From positions 35,830 to 99,829 of the forward strand of contig NZ_JHEH01000013.1 in NCBI RefSeq assembly GCF_000715505.1: a stretch of DNA of 64,000 nt. The letters are read 5' to 3'. The DNA is from Thioclava dalianensis (lineage in GTDB: Bacteria > Pseudomonadota > Alphaproteobacteria > Rhodobacterales > Rhodobacteraceae). Positions 27,829 through 36,684 of this stretch are shown piece by piece; the stretch's first letter is position 1; every line of letters starts with the position of its first letter. The translations under genes and the position numbers were made by a program. The notes under the pieces are model-generated. The model saw nothing but the letters and a program-made list of their open reading frames with translations. It did not search any database and had not been told where the DNA came from.

Positions 27829-28953
27829 ATGAAAATCGGAACCGTACGCGAGATCAAGACACACGAATACCGTGTCGGACTGACGCCCGCCGCAGCACAC
27901 GAAGCCATCGCCCATGGCCATGACGTGCTGGTCGAAGCAGGCGCCGGCACCGGCGCGGGCTTTCCCGACAGCGATTATACCGATATCGGCGCAGAGATTA
28001 TCGCGAGCGCAGCCGAGGTCTTTGAAGCCGCCGATATGATCGTCAAGGTCAAAGAACCGCAGGCATCCGAGCGCGCAATGCTGCGCGAAGGACAAATCCT
28101 GTTCACCTATCTGCACCTTGCCGCCGACGAGGCTCAGGCCCGCGAGCTGATGGAATCGGGCGCAACCTGCATCGCCTATGAAACCGTCACCGCGCGCGAT
28201 GGCAGCCTGCCGCTGCTGGCGCCGATGTCGGAAGTGGCCGGGCGTCTTGCCCCGCAAATGGGCGCATGGACGCTGCAAAAGGCCAATGGCGGGCGCGGCG
28301 TGCTGCTGGGCGGTGTGCCGGGCGTGACCCCTGCCCGTGTCGTGGTGATCGGTGGCGGCGTGGTCGGCACCCATGCCGCGCGCGTGGCCGCGGGAATGGG
28401 CGCGGATGTGACCGTGCTTGACCGCTCACTGCCGCGTCTGCGCTACCTCGATGACATGTTCGCAGGCACATTCCGCACCGCCTATTCGTCGAAAGCCGAG
28501 ACCGCAGCGCTTGTAGCACAAGCCGATCTGGTGATCGGCGCAGTACTGATCCCCGGCGCGGCGGCCCCCAAGCTAGTGACGCGCGACATGCTCAAGACCA
28601 TGAAGCCCGGGGCTGCAATCGTTGATGTGGCCATCGATCAGGGCGGCTGCGTGGAGACCTCGCATCCCACGACCCATGACGATCCGATCTATGAGGTCGA
28701 TGGCGTGATGCATTACTGCGTGGCCAACATGCCCGGCGCGGTTGCGCGCACCGCCACGCTCGCGCTCTCCAACGCCACCCAGCCCTTCATGCTGGCTCTG
28801 GCCGACAAGGGCTGGGAGAAGGCCTGCGCCGAGGATCCTCATCTCGCCAACGGGCTCAACGTGCATGCCGGGCAGATCACCTATCCGGCGGTGGCCGAGG
28901 CGCTTGGCCTGCCGCTGCATCCGACAGAGGCTGTGCTGCACGCAGCCGAATAA
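27829..28953 (+). CDS. ald: Alanine dehydrogenase
   Basis: NAD-dependent oxidative deamination of L-alanine to pyruvate and ammonia, or the reverse. The 374-residue protein starts MKIGTVREIKTHEYRVGLTP. Other landmarks are MIVKVKEPQ with the substrate lysine, the NAD motif VVVIGGGVVGTHAARVAAGMGADV, and AIDQGGCVETSHPTTHDDP and VANMPGAVARTAT, which are diagnostic of Ald. The upstream open part of the frame is dropped because GGAGGAGG precedes ATG 27829. It is regulated, most likely, by the divergent Lrp protein. Confidence 0.97.
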   Translation: MKIGTVREIKTHEYRVGLTPAAAHEAIAHGHDVLVEAGAGTGAGFPDSDYTDIGAEIIASAAEVFEAADMIVKVKEPQASERAMLREGQILFTYLHLAADEAQARELMESGATCIAYETVTARDGSLPLLAPMSEVAGRLAPQMGAWTLQKANGGRGVLLGGVPGVTPARVVVIGGGVVGTHAARVAAGMGADVTVLDRSLPRLRYLDDMFAGTFRTAYSSKAETAALVAQADLVIGAVLIPGAAAPKLVTRDMLKTMKPGAAIVDVAIDQGGCVETSHPTTHDDPIYEVDGVMHYCVANMPGAVARTATLALSNATQPFMLALADKGWEKACAEDPHLANGLNVHAGQITYPAVAEALGLPLHPTEAVLHAAE

Positions 28954-28956
28954 CGC

Positions 28957-28987
28957 AAAAAGCCCGTGCGCGCGTCCCGGGCTTTTT
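28957..28987. terminator. Bidirectional terminator between ald and mscL
   Basis: AAAAAGCCCG and CGGGCTTTTT are a perfect 10-bp inverted repeat with an 11-nt loop between converging genes, giving a T-run on both strands. Confidence 0.93.
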
Positions 28988-29005
28988 CTTGTCCGCCTGA
29001 GCGGC

Positions 29006-29434
29006 TTATTTCCGAAGTGAATCCCGGATCTCGAGCAATACATCCAACTGGCTCGGCCCGGTGGGCACGTCGGGTGCCACCTCGTTGGGGCGCTCGGCCA
29101 GAGACTTCACGCGGTTGACCATCTTGACCAGCATGAAGACGACGAATGCGATGATCAGGAAATTGATGATGGCCATGATAAAGCTGCCATAGGCGAAGAC
29201 CGAAGCCCCGGCCTCGCGCGCGGCGGCAAGGCTCGCCCCTGCGGGCACCGTGCCCGACAGCACCGCGTAATTATTGGTGAAATCCACGCCACCGGTGAAC
29301 AAACCGATGATCGGGTTGATGATATCCTTGACCATCGAAGTCACGATCGCAGTGAAGGCCGCGCCGACAATGATGCCGACCGCCATATCCATCACATTGC
29401 CTTTCGCGATGAAGTCCTTGAACTCTTTTATCAT
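29006..29434 (-). CDS. mscL: Large-conductance mechanosensitive channel
   Basis: A 142-residue inner-membrane pentameric channel that releases solutes on osmotic downshock. The N-terminal [19 protein letters not shown] helix and the pore helix [19 protein letters not shown] are typical. The second span is [20 protein letters not shown] and the cytoplasmic helix ends LLEIRDSL. The start is set at 29434 rather than 42 bases upstream because the family begins with this MIKEF helix. Confidence 0.96.
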   Translation of the reverse strand: MIKEFKDFIAKGNVMDMAVGIIVGAAFTAIVTSMVKDIINPIIGLFTGGVDFTNNYAVLSGTVPAGASLAAAREAGASVFAYGSFIMAIINFLIIAFVVFMLVKMVNRVKSLAERPNEVAPDVPTGPSQLDVLLEIRDSLRK

Positions 29435-29546
29435 TCTTTGCCCCCGTTGAGACCTGTCCGAACCCATTTCGAACACTAGTTTATTAACACATTTCCAAAT
29501 GCCGGGGAATCAGCCCCGCGCCAGAACCGACGGAGCACGCGCCCTT

Positions 29547-30242
29547 ATGACCGACCTGACACAGTTCCCGATCACGAAACGCTGGCCTGCGAAAGATCCG
29601 TCTGTCTTGCAACTCTATTCGCTGCCGACGCCGAATGGGGTCAAAGTCTCGATCATGCTCGAGGAGATCGGGCTGCCCTTTGAGGCACATCTGGTCAAAT
29701 TCGACACCAATGATCAGATGACGCCCGAGTTCCTCTCGCTCAATCCAAACAACAAGATCCCCGCGATTCTCGACCCCAACGGACCAGACGGCCAGCCGCT
29801 GGGGCTGTTCGAAAGCGGGGCAATCCTGATCTATCTGGCGGAGAAATCCGGCAAGCTGCTGCCCCAGGCCCAGCGCTACGAAATCCTGCAATGGCTGATG
29901 TTCCAGATGGGCGGGATTGGCCCGATGCTTGGCCAGCTTGGGTTCTTTCACAAATTTGCAGGCCGCGAGATCGAGGATCCGCGCCCGAAAAAGCGTTATG
30001 TCGACGAGACCGCACGCCTGTTGAAGGTGCTCGATGGTGTGCTAGCGGATCGCGACTGGATCGCTGGCGACTACTCCATCGCCGATATCGCGATCTGCCC
30101 GTGGCTGCGCGGCCTGCGTGATTTCTACCAAGCCGGTGATCTTGTCGGCTGGACCGATCTGCGCCACGTGCCGGGCTATCTGGATCGCTTCCTCGAGCGG
30201 CCCGCCGTTCAGCGCGGGCTCAACATTCCCGCACGCGACTAG
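29547..30242 (+). CDS. Glutathione S-transferase family protein (YfcG/Ure2-like)
   Basis: A 231-residue two-domain GST-fold protein. The thioredoxin-like N-terminal domain has LYSLPTPNGVKVSIMLEEIG, where the TPN asparagine is typical of the Nu-class YfcG group of disulphide-bond oxidoreductases. It also has NPNNKIPAILD and the glutathione-binding ESGAILIYLAEKSG. The helical C-terminal domain has DWIAGDYSIADIAICPW. The start is ATG 29547, after CGGAGC. Its last 23 bases overlap the converging gene on the other strand. Confidence 0.92.
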   Translation: MTDLTQFPITKRWPAKDPSVLQLYSLPTPNGVKVSIMLEEIGLPFEAHLVKFDTNDQMTPEFLSLNPNNKIPAILDPNGPDGQPLGLFESGAILIYLAEKSGKLLPQAQRYEILQWLMFQMGGIGPMLGQLGFFHKFAGREIEDPRPKKRYVDETARLLKVLDGVLADRDWIAGDYSIADIAICPWLRGLRDFYQAGDLVGWTDLRHVPGYLDRFLERPAVQRGLNIPARD

Positions 30243-30885
30243 ATCCCGAAAGCGCCTCAAGCCGATCCCGCGCGCGGGCCACAAGCAGCACCGCGATGCG
30301 GGCCGCGCATTGGGTCGAGGCCGCATCGAGTGGGGCGTCCTCGTCTCCGGCGGAGATTTCATAAAGCCGCGCGCGGGCCTCGAACCGGGCGCGGCGACTC
30401 ACCTCCTCGGGGGTGAGGGCCAAGGCCTCGCGCACAAGCGCGCGCGCCTCGTCCGGGGCGATGTTGGGATCAAATCCGGGTGCGGCACATCCCGTCGCAC
30501 AAGACAAATGCAGCCAGCTGCGCAGGCGCCTTTGAGAGGCCCGCATACGCGCCCGCGCAAGATCTTTCTGATCGGCGTGGAAGGCATGCTCAAGCGGTAG
30601 GGTCTCGGCCAGTTCGGCGCGCTCTTCACCAAGCGATGCCGCCGCACTCCAAAGGGCTTCCGCCTCTTCGGCCGTGCTTCGCGCCGCATCTGCCTGACAG
30701 GCCCGGATCATGCCGTCGAGCATGACCACCCGGTTATCCGAAATCAGATCCGCCGTCTCGGCAATGGCCAGATCATGCGCCGCGCATTGCAATTCGCGCA
30801 GCGCCGCCTCAAGCGGGAAGGCGGCATTGGCCGCGCGCGATGAGAGCGGCTGATCCGGTTCAACCTCGTGATAATCTTGGAACAT
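30220..30885 (-). CDS. Hypothetical protein, unknown family
   Basis: A 221-residue soluble protein that I do not recognise. It is largely alpha-helical by composition (Ala/Glu/Arg/Leu rich), with a long charged helix around EEAEALWSAAASLGEERAEL and cysteines in SCATGCAAPG. There is no signal peptide or membrane segment. AAGG lies just before its ATG, which supports a real gene. Its 3' end overlaps the GST gene on the opposite strand by 23 bp. It lies 107 bp downstream of suhB on the same strand, so the two could share a transcript. Confidence 0.65.
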   Translation of the reverse strand: MFQDYHEVEPDQPLSSRAANAAFPLEAALRELQCAAHDLAIAETADLISDNRVVMLDGMIRACQADAARSTAEEAEALWSAAASLGEERAELAETLPLEHAFHADQKDLARARMRASQRRLRSWLHLSCATGCAAPGFDPNIAPDEARALVREALALTPEEVSRRARFEARARLYEISAGDEDAPLDAASTQCAARIAVLLVARARDRLEALSGSSRVREC

Positions 30886-30992
30886 GGCGACCTTCCCTGA
30901 TGAAGACAGGGGAAGGCTTGCACGCAGAAGGTGAACAGGAAGTGAACACGATCCGTAAAAATCGTATCACCTCACTGTAGAGCACCGATATA

Positions 30993-31784
30993 TCAGGATT
31001 TTTCCGTCAAAACTTTCGTCAGCGGATCAAACATCGCCGCGTTGCTGGCAATCACGGAGCCCGATTCGAAGATCGTGCGCCCATCGCGCAACGAGGACAC
31101 GAAGCCCCCCGCCTCTTTCACCAGAATCAGCCCGGCCGCGATGTCCCAGCTGTTGAGACCGCGCTCCCAATAGCCCTCGTAGCGGCCCGAGGCCACGTAG
31201 GCGAGATCGAGCGACGCCGCGCCCCAGCGCCGGACACCGGCACATTGCGGCATCAGGCGCGCCAGATCTTGCAGCGTTGCCGGCAGGGTCGATTTGCCGC
31301 CGAACGGCACGCCGGTCGCAAAGACCGACTCGATCATCTTGTGACGGCCAGAAACCCGCAGGCGGGTCTCGTTCATGAACGCGCCCATGCCTTTTTCCGC
31401 GTAATACAGCTCGTCCTTAGCGGCGTCGAAGATCACACCGGCAATGACTTCGCCCTTATGCTCCAGCGCGATCGAAACCGCCCAATGCGGCAGGCCGTGC
31501 AAGAAGTTGGTCGTGCCGTCGAGCGGATCAACGATCCAGCGGCGCGTCGGATCTTCGCCCGCCTCTTCGCCGGTTTCCTCGCCCACCCAGCCATAGGACG
31601 GACGCGCGGCACGCAGGTCTTCCTTGATGATGGCCTCGGCCTCGCGATCGGCCTTGGAGACGAAGTCACCCGGCCCTTTGGACGAAACCTGAAGGTTCTC
31701 GACCTCGCGGAAATCCTTGACCAGCGAGCGGCCAGCCTTGCGCGCGGCCTTGATCATCAGGTTGAGATTTGCGCTACCTTGCAT
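30993..31784 (-). CDS. suhB: Inositol monophosphatase family protein
   Basis: A 263-residue Mg-dependent phosphatase of the SuhB/IMPase family. Metal-binding motifs are GEETGEE, WIVDPLDGTTNFLHG (about 81-95) and WDIAAGLILVKEAGG. In E. coli, SuhB also acts in ribosomal RNA antitermination, so a role beyond inositol phosphate is possible. The length is normal. It stands upstream of the unknown gene and is transcribed towards it; metR lies behind it on the same strand. Confidence 0.93.
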   Translation of the reverse strand: MQGSANLNLMIKAARKAGRSLVKDFREVENLQVSSKGPGDFVSKADREAEAIIKEDLRAARPSYGWVGEETGEEAGEDPTRRWIVDPLDGTTNFLHGLPHWAVSIALEHKGEVIAGVIFDAAKDELYYAEKGMGAFMNETRLRVSGRHKMIESVFATGVPFGGKSTLPATLQDLARLMPQCAGVRRWGAASLDLAYVASGRYEGYWERGLNSWDIAAGLILVKEAGGFVSSLRDGRTIFESGSVIASNAAMFDPLTKVLTEKS

Positions 31785-31850
31785 GGAACGGGCTCCTTGA
31801 ATGTCAGGCGCGTGGATTACAGGGGTTGCGCGCAGAATCCAAGCCTCGTT

Positions 31851-32756
31851 TCACGCCCTTTGCAGCTTAACCGGTTCGGAGCGTGCAAGCTTCAGGAAAT
31901 GGGCCATGAAAGGCCGGGTCGCATCCTCGACGCGGGTGGCCGCAAAAAGCCGCTTGGTCAGCCCGCCTTCGGTGACCGGGCGGGTGATGTAATCGGGCTG
32001 ATACTTCACCTCGCGCATCACCCAGTCGGGCAGTACCGCCACCCCGCGCCCCGAGGCCACGAGCATCAAGATCACCGCCGTCAGCTCCACCTGCCGATGC
32101 GCCCGAGGCTCGACCCGGGCGGGCGTCAGAAGCTGCGAGAAGATGTCGATCCGCGCCCGGTCCACCGGATAGGTGATCAGCGTCTGATCGGCGAAATCCT
32201 CGGCCACGACAAAGGCTTTGGCCGCCAGCGGATTGGAGGATGCGGCCACAAAGGTCGGCTGGTAGTCAAAGAGCGGATTGAACTGCACGTCCTCGATGGT
32301 TTCGGGATCGGACGAGATCACCAGATCCACCTCTTCGCGCGACAAGGCAGGCAGCGCGTTGAAGGCGAGCCCCGCGCGAATATCCACGTCGATCTCGGGC
32401 CAAGCATGGCGGAATTTCTCAAGGACGGGAAAGAGCCAGTCAAAGCAGGCATGGCACTCGATGGCGATGTGCAGCCGCCCCGCACGCCCCGAGCGCAGCG
32501 CCTCGAATTCGGCCTCGGCGGCGGCAATCTCGGGCAGGATCCGCTCGGCCAGCCGAAGCAGTTTCATGCCCGCCGCGGACAGCTTGAGCGGCTTGGAGCG
32601 GCGCACGAAAAGCTCCACCCCGGCCTGATCCTCCAGCCCCTTGATTTGATGCGAGAGCGCACTTTGTGTTATAAACAGTTGGTCCGCAGCCCGCGCGAGC
32701 CCTCCCGCATCGTGAATGGCCTTGATCGTGCGCAGATGACGGAACTCGAGATGCAT
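31851..32756 (-). CDS. metR: LysR-family regulator, MetR-like
   Basis: A 301-residue LysR-type activator. The winged helix-turn-helix is at the N-terminus (HLRTIKAIHDAGGLARAADQ, then SALSHQIKGLE), and the co-inducer domain begins about residue 90 with RLHIAIECHACFDW. The ECHACFDWL stretch and the position divergent from metF match MetR, which activates methionine genes with homocysteine as co-inducer. A much longer open frame continues upstream but runs antisense to metF and is not the gene. There are 93 bp between the two start codons. Confidence 0.92.
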   Translation of the reverse strand: MHLEFRHLRTIKAIHDAGGLARAADQLFITQSALSHQIKGLEDQAGVELFVRRSKPLKLSAAGMKLLRLAERILPEIAAAEAEFEALRSGRAGRLHIAIECHACFDWLFPVLEKFRHAWPEIDVDIRAGLAFNALPALSREEVDLVISSDPETIEDVQFNPLFDYQPTFVAASSNPLAAKAFVVAEDFADQTLITYPVDRARIDIFSQLLTPARVEPRAHRQVELTAVILMLVASGRGVAVLPDWVMREVKYQPDYITRPVTEGGLTKRLFAATRVEDATRPFMAHFLKLARSEPVKLQRA

Positions 32757-32768
32757 AATGTAGTTAGG

Positions 32769-32806
32769 CTCATAACCATTGTGAGGATTATGAGTTTGTC
32801 TCACAA
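32769..32806. promoter_or_regulatory. Candidate MetR operator: four TTRTGAG half-sites
   Basis: Between metR and metF lie CTCATAA (32769-32775), TTGTGAG (32779-32785), TTATGAG (32788-32794) and CTCACAA (32800-32806). The first pairs with the third and the second with the fourth as perfect 7-bp inverted repeats. All four are the same half-site TTRTGAG in alternating orientation, as expected for multi-site LysR-type binding. Confidence 0.7.
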
Positions 32807-32849
32807 AGCCCGATCTGGCACAAGATACGGAACGAAAAGGAACGCCACC

Positions 32850-33716
32850 ATGATCACGCCGAATGTCAGCTTCGAATTCTTCCCCCCGAAAACGCTCGAT
32901 GCGTCCTTCCGGCTGTGGGAAACGGCACAACTTCTCGCTCCGCTCAAGCCCAGCTTCACCTCCGTGACCTATGGCGCAGGCGGCACCACGCGTAAGCTGA
33001 CCCATGAGGCGGTGGGCGCGATCCACAAGAATTACGGGCTCAACGTGGCCGCGCACCTGACCTGTGTTGAGGCCACGAAAGCCGAGACGATGGAGATCGT
33101 GGATGCCTATGCCGAGGTTGGCGTAAGCGAGATCGTGGCGCTGCGGGGCGATCCGCCGCAGGGTGCCAAAGGCTTCACACCGCATCCCGAAGGCTTTGCC
33201 TCTTCGGTGGAGCTGATCGAGGCGCTGGCCGAAGATGGTCGCTTCACGATCCGCGCAGGCGCCTATCCCGAACCCCATCCCGATGCCGCCGACCCGATGG
33301 CCGATGTGCGCTGGCTCAAGCGCAAGGTCGAGGCGGGCGCCACCTCCGCGATCACCCAGTTCTTCTTTGAGGCCGATACGTTCTTCCGCTTCCGCGACGC
33401 CTGCGAGAAAGAGGGGATCACGGCCAAAATCATCCCCGGCATCCTGCCGATCCAGTCCTGGAAGGGTGCAAAGAAATTCGCTCAAAGCTGTGGCACCTCC
33501 ATCCCCGCTTGGGTCGAAGAAGCCTTTGAGGCCGCGCTGCGCGACGACCGCGAGCAGCTTCTGGCGACCGCCATCTGCACCGAGCTGTGCGACAAGCTGA
33601 TCGAAGGCGGCGTCGAGGATCTGCATTTCTACACGCTCAACCGTCCCGGCCTGACCCGCGACGTGTGCCACGCGCTTGGCGTGATGCCCGATACGGTGCT
33701 CGAAAACGTCGCTTGA
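32850..33716 (+). CDS. metF: Methylenetetrahydrofolate reductase
   Basis: FAD enzyme reducing 5,10-methylene-THF to 5-methyl-THF for methionine synthesis. The 288-residue protein begins ITPNVSFEFFPPKT. It has SVTYGAGGTTR, the folate/FAD segment VAAHLTCVEATK, VALRGDPPQG, and the substrate-binding loop TSAITQFFFEADTFFRF. The C-terminus has the typical LHFYTLNRPGLT. AAAAGGA precedes ATG 32850; open frame upstream is antisense to other genes and ignored. It is likely activated by the divergent MetR. Confidence 0.97.
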   Translation: MITPNVSFEFFPPKTLDASFRLWETAQLLAPLKPSFTSVTYGAGGTTRKLTHEAVGAIHKNYGLNVAAHLTCVEATKAETMEIVDAYAEVGVSEIVALRGDPPQGAKGFTPHPEGFASSVELIEALAEDGRFTIRAGAYPEPHPDAADPMADVRWLKRKVEAGATSAITQFFFEADTFFRFRDACEKEGITAKIIPGILPIQSWKGAKKFAQSCGTSIPAWVEEAFEAALRDDREQLLATAICTELCDKLIEGGVEDLHFYTLNRPGLTRDVCHALGVMPDTVLENVA

Positions 33717-33743
33717 TCCAAGCGTCGGACCCAATCTGAAATC

Positions 33744-33767
33744 GGGGGGCTCACGGCCCCCCTTTTT
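33744..33767 (+). terminator. Terminator after metF
   Basis: GGGGGGC and GCCCCCC pair around a short loop (TCACG) and run into TTTTT, 27 bp after the metF stop. Confidence 0.92.
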
Positions 33768-33846
33768 CATGACAGCCTGTCAGAGCAGCCCTTTCCTTCG
33801 GGCCGGTCGGCCTTAGCCTATAGCGCGACCGCAGAGGAGAGCCGCA

Positions 33847-34338
33847 ATGCCAGAGCCCCGTTACGCCGATGGACCCGATGATTTCCTGAAACCGCAGGAC
33901 GTGCTGTCGATGTCCGGGCTCGACTATATCCGCAAGATGATCGCCGGAGAGGTACCCTCCCCCACCGTGCAACGCCTGATGTCCTATCGCATCATCGAGG
34001 CCGAGCTGGGTCATGTGACGTTGCACGGAACGCCGGAGCATCCCCAAACCAATGGCTATGGCGGCATTCACGGCGGCTGGTACGCGATGGTGCTGGACAC
34101 GGCGATGACCTGCGCGGTGGTCACCGGCCTGAAACAGGGGCAGACGCAGACCACGCTGGAATTCAAGGTGAACCTGATCCGAGCGATCAAACCGGGGACC
34201 GAGGTCATCGCCACGGGCCAGCTCGATCATATCGGGCGCTCAACCGGTGTCGCGCGCGGAGAGATCCGGGGCGCGGAGGACGGACGGCTCTACGCCACCG
34301 GCACCGCCACCTGTTTCATCATGACGCCCGAGCTCTGA
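33847..34338 (+). CDS. PaaI-family thioesterase
   Basis: A 163-residue hotdog-fold thioesterase. The active-site helix reads GIHGGWYAMVLDTAMTCAV, matching the PaaI/YdiI pattern HGG...D. The second strand TTLEFKVNLIRAIKPGTEVIA and the C-terminal YATGTATCFI complete the domain. It probably hydrolyses an aryl- or acyl-CoA. The first 40 residues form an extension before the domain. Its 3' part is overlapped on the other strand by the last 99 bases of the DUF2235 gene as drawn. It is the second single-hotdog thioesterase of the window. Confidence 0.9.
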   Translation: MPEPRYADGPDDFLKPQDVLSMSGLDYIRKMIAGEVPSPTVQRLMSYRIIEAELGHVTLHGTPEHPQTNGYGGIHGGWYAMVLDTAMTCAVVTGLKQGQTQTTLEFKVNLIRAIKPGTEVIATGQLDHIGRSTGVARGEIRGAEDGRLYATGTATCFIMTPEL

Positions 34339-35439
34339 GCCCTTCGCATCGGACGCCGTGCGATGCCCGCGCAGCAAATGGGGCCGCAAGATCCACCGCC
34401 GGTCGCTCGGCGCAGGATCGGGGACAGAACTGTGCACCCGCTCGCTCGGATCGCGCCCGACGATGCGCGGCGCGCGCATCAAGGAATATTTCCCCCAGCC
34501 GCGCCAATTGCCGACCGAAGGGGCCGCAGGATCGCAGGGGAACTGCGCACGCCATCCGGGCGGCAGCGGCAGATCCAGCTCCTCGGCCCGCTCCAGCATC
34601 CAGACCAGCGGGATATTGGCCAAGGGGCGCGCCTCCGGGAACGCCCCCAACTGGCCGCCGATATCGCCGTGACAGCCGCGAAACCAAACCTGCTCGACGC
34701 GCTCGGCGGCCGCATCGGTGCTGTCCCAGATCAACGGCTCATAGGCCGACCGGGTCTCATCAAGTGCCAGCGCCTGATAGCCGTGATGTACGCTGTGCCC
34801 AAGAAAGTGGTCATGAAACCGCGTCCGCTTTTCGTTCCAGCCCAGAAAGAACGGCAGCGGCACGCCCAGCGCGCTGACCGTATCGAACACGCCAACCATC
34901 TCGATGCGGACATGCGCATGGCACAGCCCAGTGCGAAAGCTCTGCAAGATCGGCGCCGGCGTCTCGCCCTCATAGTGACGCCATGCCAACCGGACATTGC
35001 GCTCGATCGCGGCCTCATGGCGCAGCAGGCCGACCCGTTCGATCATCCCCGCCAGAGAGCGCACCGCGAAGGCACCGCGCGAATAGCCGATCAAGAAGAT
35101 CCGGTCGCCGGGCTGGTAGCGCATCGCCAGCCAGCCATAGGCGCGCAGGATCTGGCGGTTCACGCCCCAGCCGAACCAGACATCCGAGGTGTCATGCCAT
35201 TCGCGCCATTGCAGCCCCTTGCCGTAATAGACCGACATGCCCGGCGCCGAGCCCCGCAAAAGCCGGTACATCATTCCGATCGAGGTGAGGCGATCCGGGC
35301 GCAGGCTGCCAAGCGTGCCATCGAGCAGGATCACGTGGTTAACCGGGCCCCGCCCGCGCAGGCCCGGATGCGCCTCAGCCCGCCGCTTGCCGCGTTGGCG
35401 AAATGCCGAAATAACCCTATCGAATAGCCCGCGTATCAC
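34240..35439 (-). CDS. DUF2235 alpha/beta-hydrolase-like protein, unusual 3' overlap
   Basis: Up to 399 residues. The family fold is seen in VNHVILLDGTLGS near residue 35, the nucleophile elbow IGYSRGAFAVRSLAG (Ser120 in GYSRG), VGVFDTVSALGVP and the late WFRGCHGDIGGQL, all typical of DUF2235. Some type VI secretion phospholipase effectors share this domain, but no secretion genes are near and no signal peptide is seen. The frame runs 99 bp into the converging thioesterase gene. The last 60 or so residues (after HSSVPDPAPS) are low in hydrophobic content, so the true end may lie earlier through a frameshift or stop loss. Confidence 0.82.
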   Translation of the reverse strand: MIRGLFDRVISAFRQRGKRRAEAHPGLRGRGPVNHVILLDGTLGSLRPDRLTSIGMMYRLLRGSAPGMSVYYGKGLQWREWHDTSDVWFGWGVNRQILRAYGWLAMRYQPGDRIFLIGYSRGAFAVRSLAGMIERVGLLRHEAAIERNVRLAWRHYEGETPAPILQSFRTGLCHAHVRIEMVGVFDTVSALGVPLPFFLGWNEKRTRFHDHFLGHSVHHGYQALALDETRSAYEPLIWDSTDAAAERVEQVWFRGCHGDIGGQLGAFPEARPLANIPLVWMLERAEELDLPLPPGWRAQFPCDPAAPSVGNWRGWGKYSLMRAPRIVGRDPSERVHSSVPDPAPSDRRWILRPHLLRGHRTASDAKGSELGRHDETGGGAGGVEPSVLRAPDLSARDTG

Positions 35440-35538
35440 AACATTCCCCCCAGCACCGGCAGTGCCCCTCCCTCTTCAATCTAGGGTGATCTGGGTTAAG
35501 TTTCATCTAATGAATGCGCACGGTCCAGCCAAACTAGG

Positions 35539-36684
35539 TCAATCGGTCAGTCGCATTGCGGTGAGCGTCTCAAGCTGACCAAAGCCGTTAAAGCGGGTAT
35601 TGGTCACGCCGGAATAGGCACCAAGCCCATGAAAAAGAATGTAATCTCCTTCGGCCAGATCCCCCGGTAGCGCCATCTCTCCGGGCAGCCGATCAAGCGA
35701 ATCGCAGGTCGGACCGAACACGACGCGCGGGTATGCGGGGGCGCGGCGCGGCCGCCCGTCCGGCGCGATGACCTCGATCCGCTCTAGCAAACCGATTTGC
35801 GGCAGCTCTGTCAGCGCGCCGTAGACACCATCGTTGAGAAAGACGTCTCGCCCGTCGCGCAGCGCCTTCACGCAGGCGATATGGGTCACGGAATCGGCCA
35901 CAAGCCCCCGGCCCGGCTCGCAGACCAGCGCCGGGCGCGCGGCTCCGAACGCAGTCTCTACCGCCTGATCGATCCGCGCGAAGATCTCGTCCAGCGCGGG
36001 TGCCGGCCCTTGCGCCCGATGGCTCGGAAAGCCCCCGCCCAGATTGAGACGTGCCAGAGTGACCCCCGCCGCGCGCGCGATCGAGGCCGCCGCCCGGATA
36101 TATGTGTCCCACGCAGCCGGATCGGTGCATTGTGTGCCGGGATGGAACGTCAATGACGGGCGGAACCCGAGCGCAGCCGCCTGCGCCAATAGCTGCACCG
36201 CCTGAGCCTCGGTCGCGCCGAATTTCGAGCCGAAATCATAGGCCGCACCGGCAACCGGCAGCTTGAATCGCACAGCGATCTCGGACCCGGGCACGAGCCC
36301 CTGCGCGCGCAGCTTGTCCAACTCGCTTTGCGAATCCACCGACCAGCTCGTGACCTCGGCGGCGATGGCGCAGGCGATCTCATCGCGGCTGCGCACCGGA
36401 TTGTGGTAATGAAGCGCCGACCCCGGCGCGAGGCTTCGGATCAAGGCGATTTCCGCAGGGCTTGCGACGTCAAATCCGGTGATCCCAGCTGCGACAAGGT
36501 TTTCGATCACCATCGGCTCGGGATTGGCCTTGACCGCATAGGTCACAAGCCCCGGAAAACCGTGCAGGAAGTGCTGCGCCGTCGCCTGAAGCGCGCTCGG
36601 TGCGAAGACCGAGATCGGATGTTGCGGCCTGCGGGCGCGAATGATCTCACGCGGGCTGGCCCAGATTGGGTCGGAAAGTTCCAT
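35539..36684 (-). CDS. Ornithine decarboxylase-type PLP enzyme (fold III)
   Basis: A 381-residue group IV decarboxylase that should convert ornithine (or lysine) to putrescine (or cadaverine). The PLP lysine lies in TYAVKANP (Lys52); other landmarks are HPGTQC, LNLGGGFPSH, CEPGRGLVADS and the active-site cysteine in FGPTCDSLD. ATG 36684 is chosen because the family alignment begins with MELSDPIW-like sequence; 17 more codons are open upstream. It is divergent from an AsnC-type regulator, which probably controls it. Confidence 0.92.
   Translation of the reverse strand: MELSDPIWASPREIIRARRPQHPISVFAPSALQATAQHFLHGFPGLVTYAVKANPEPMVIENLVAAGITGFDVASPAEIALIRSLAPGSALHYHNPVRSRDEIACAIAAEVTSWSVDSQSELDKLRAQGLVPGSEIAVRFKLPVAGAAYDFGSKFGATEAQAVQLLAQAAALGFRPSLTFHPGTQCTDPAAWDTYIRAAASIARAAGVTLARLNLGGGFPSHRAQGPAPALDEIFARIDQAVETAFGAARPALVCEPGRGLVADSVTHIACVKALRDGRDVFLNDGVYGALTELPQIGLLERIEVIAPDGRPRRAPAYPRVVFGPTCDSLDRLPGEMALPGDLAEGDYILFHGLGAYSGVTNTRFNGFGQLETLTAMRLTD

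Noticed and set aside
27685..28374. Long N-terminal extension of the Lrp-type gene
   Set aside because: It is antisense to ald; family alignment starts at 27684.
31245..32849. Open frame upstream of metF extending its reading frame by more than 500 codons
   Set aside because: It runs antisense to suhB and metR; metF homology and a ribosome-binding site begin at 32850.
32757..32849. SAM riboswitch upstream of metF
   Set aside because: Only 93 bp separate the divergent starts, and the visible structure is explained by protein half-sites.
32757..33770. Open frame extending metR upstream across metF
   Set aside because: It is antisense to metF; the LysR winged helix begins at 32756.
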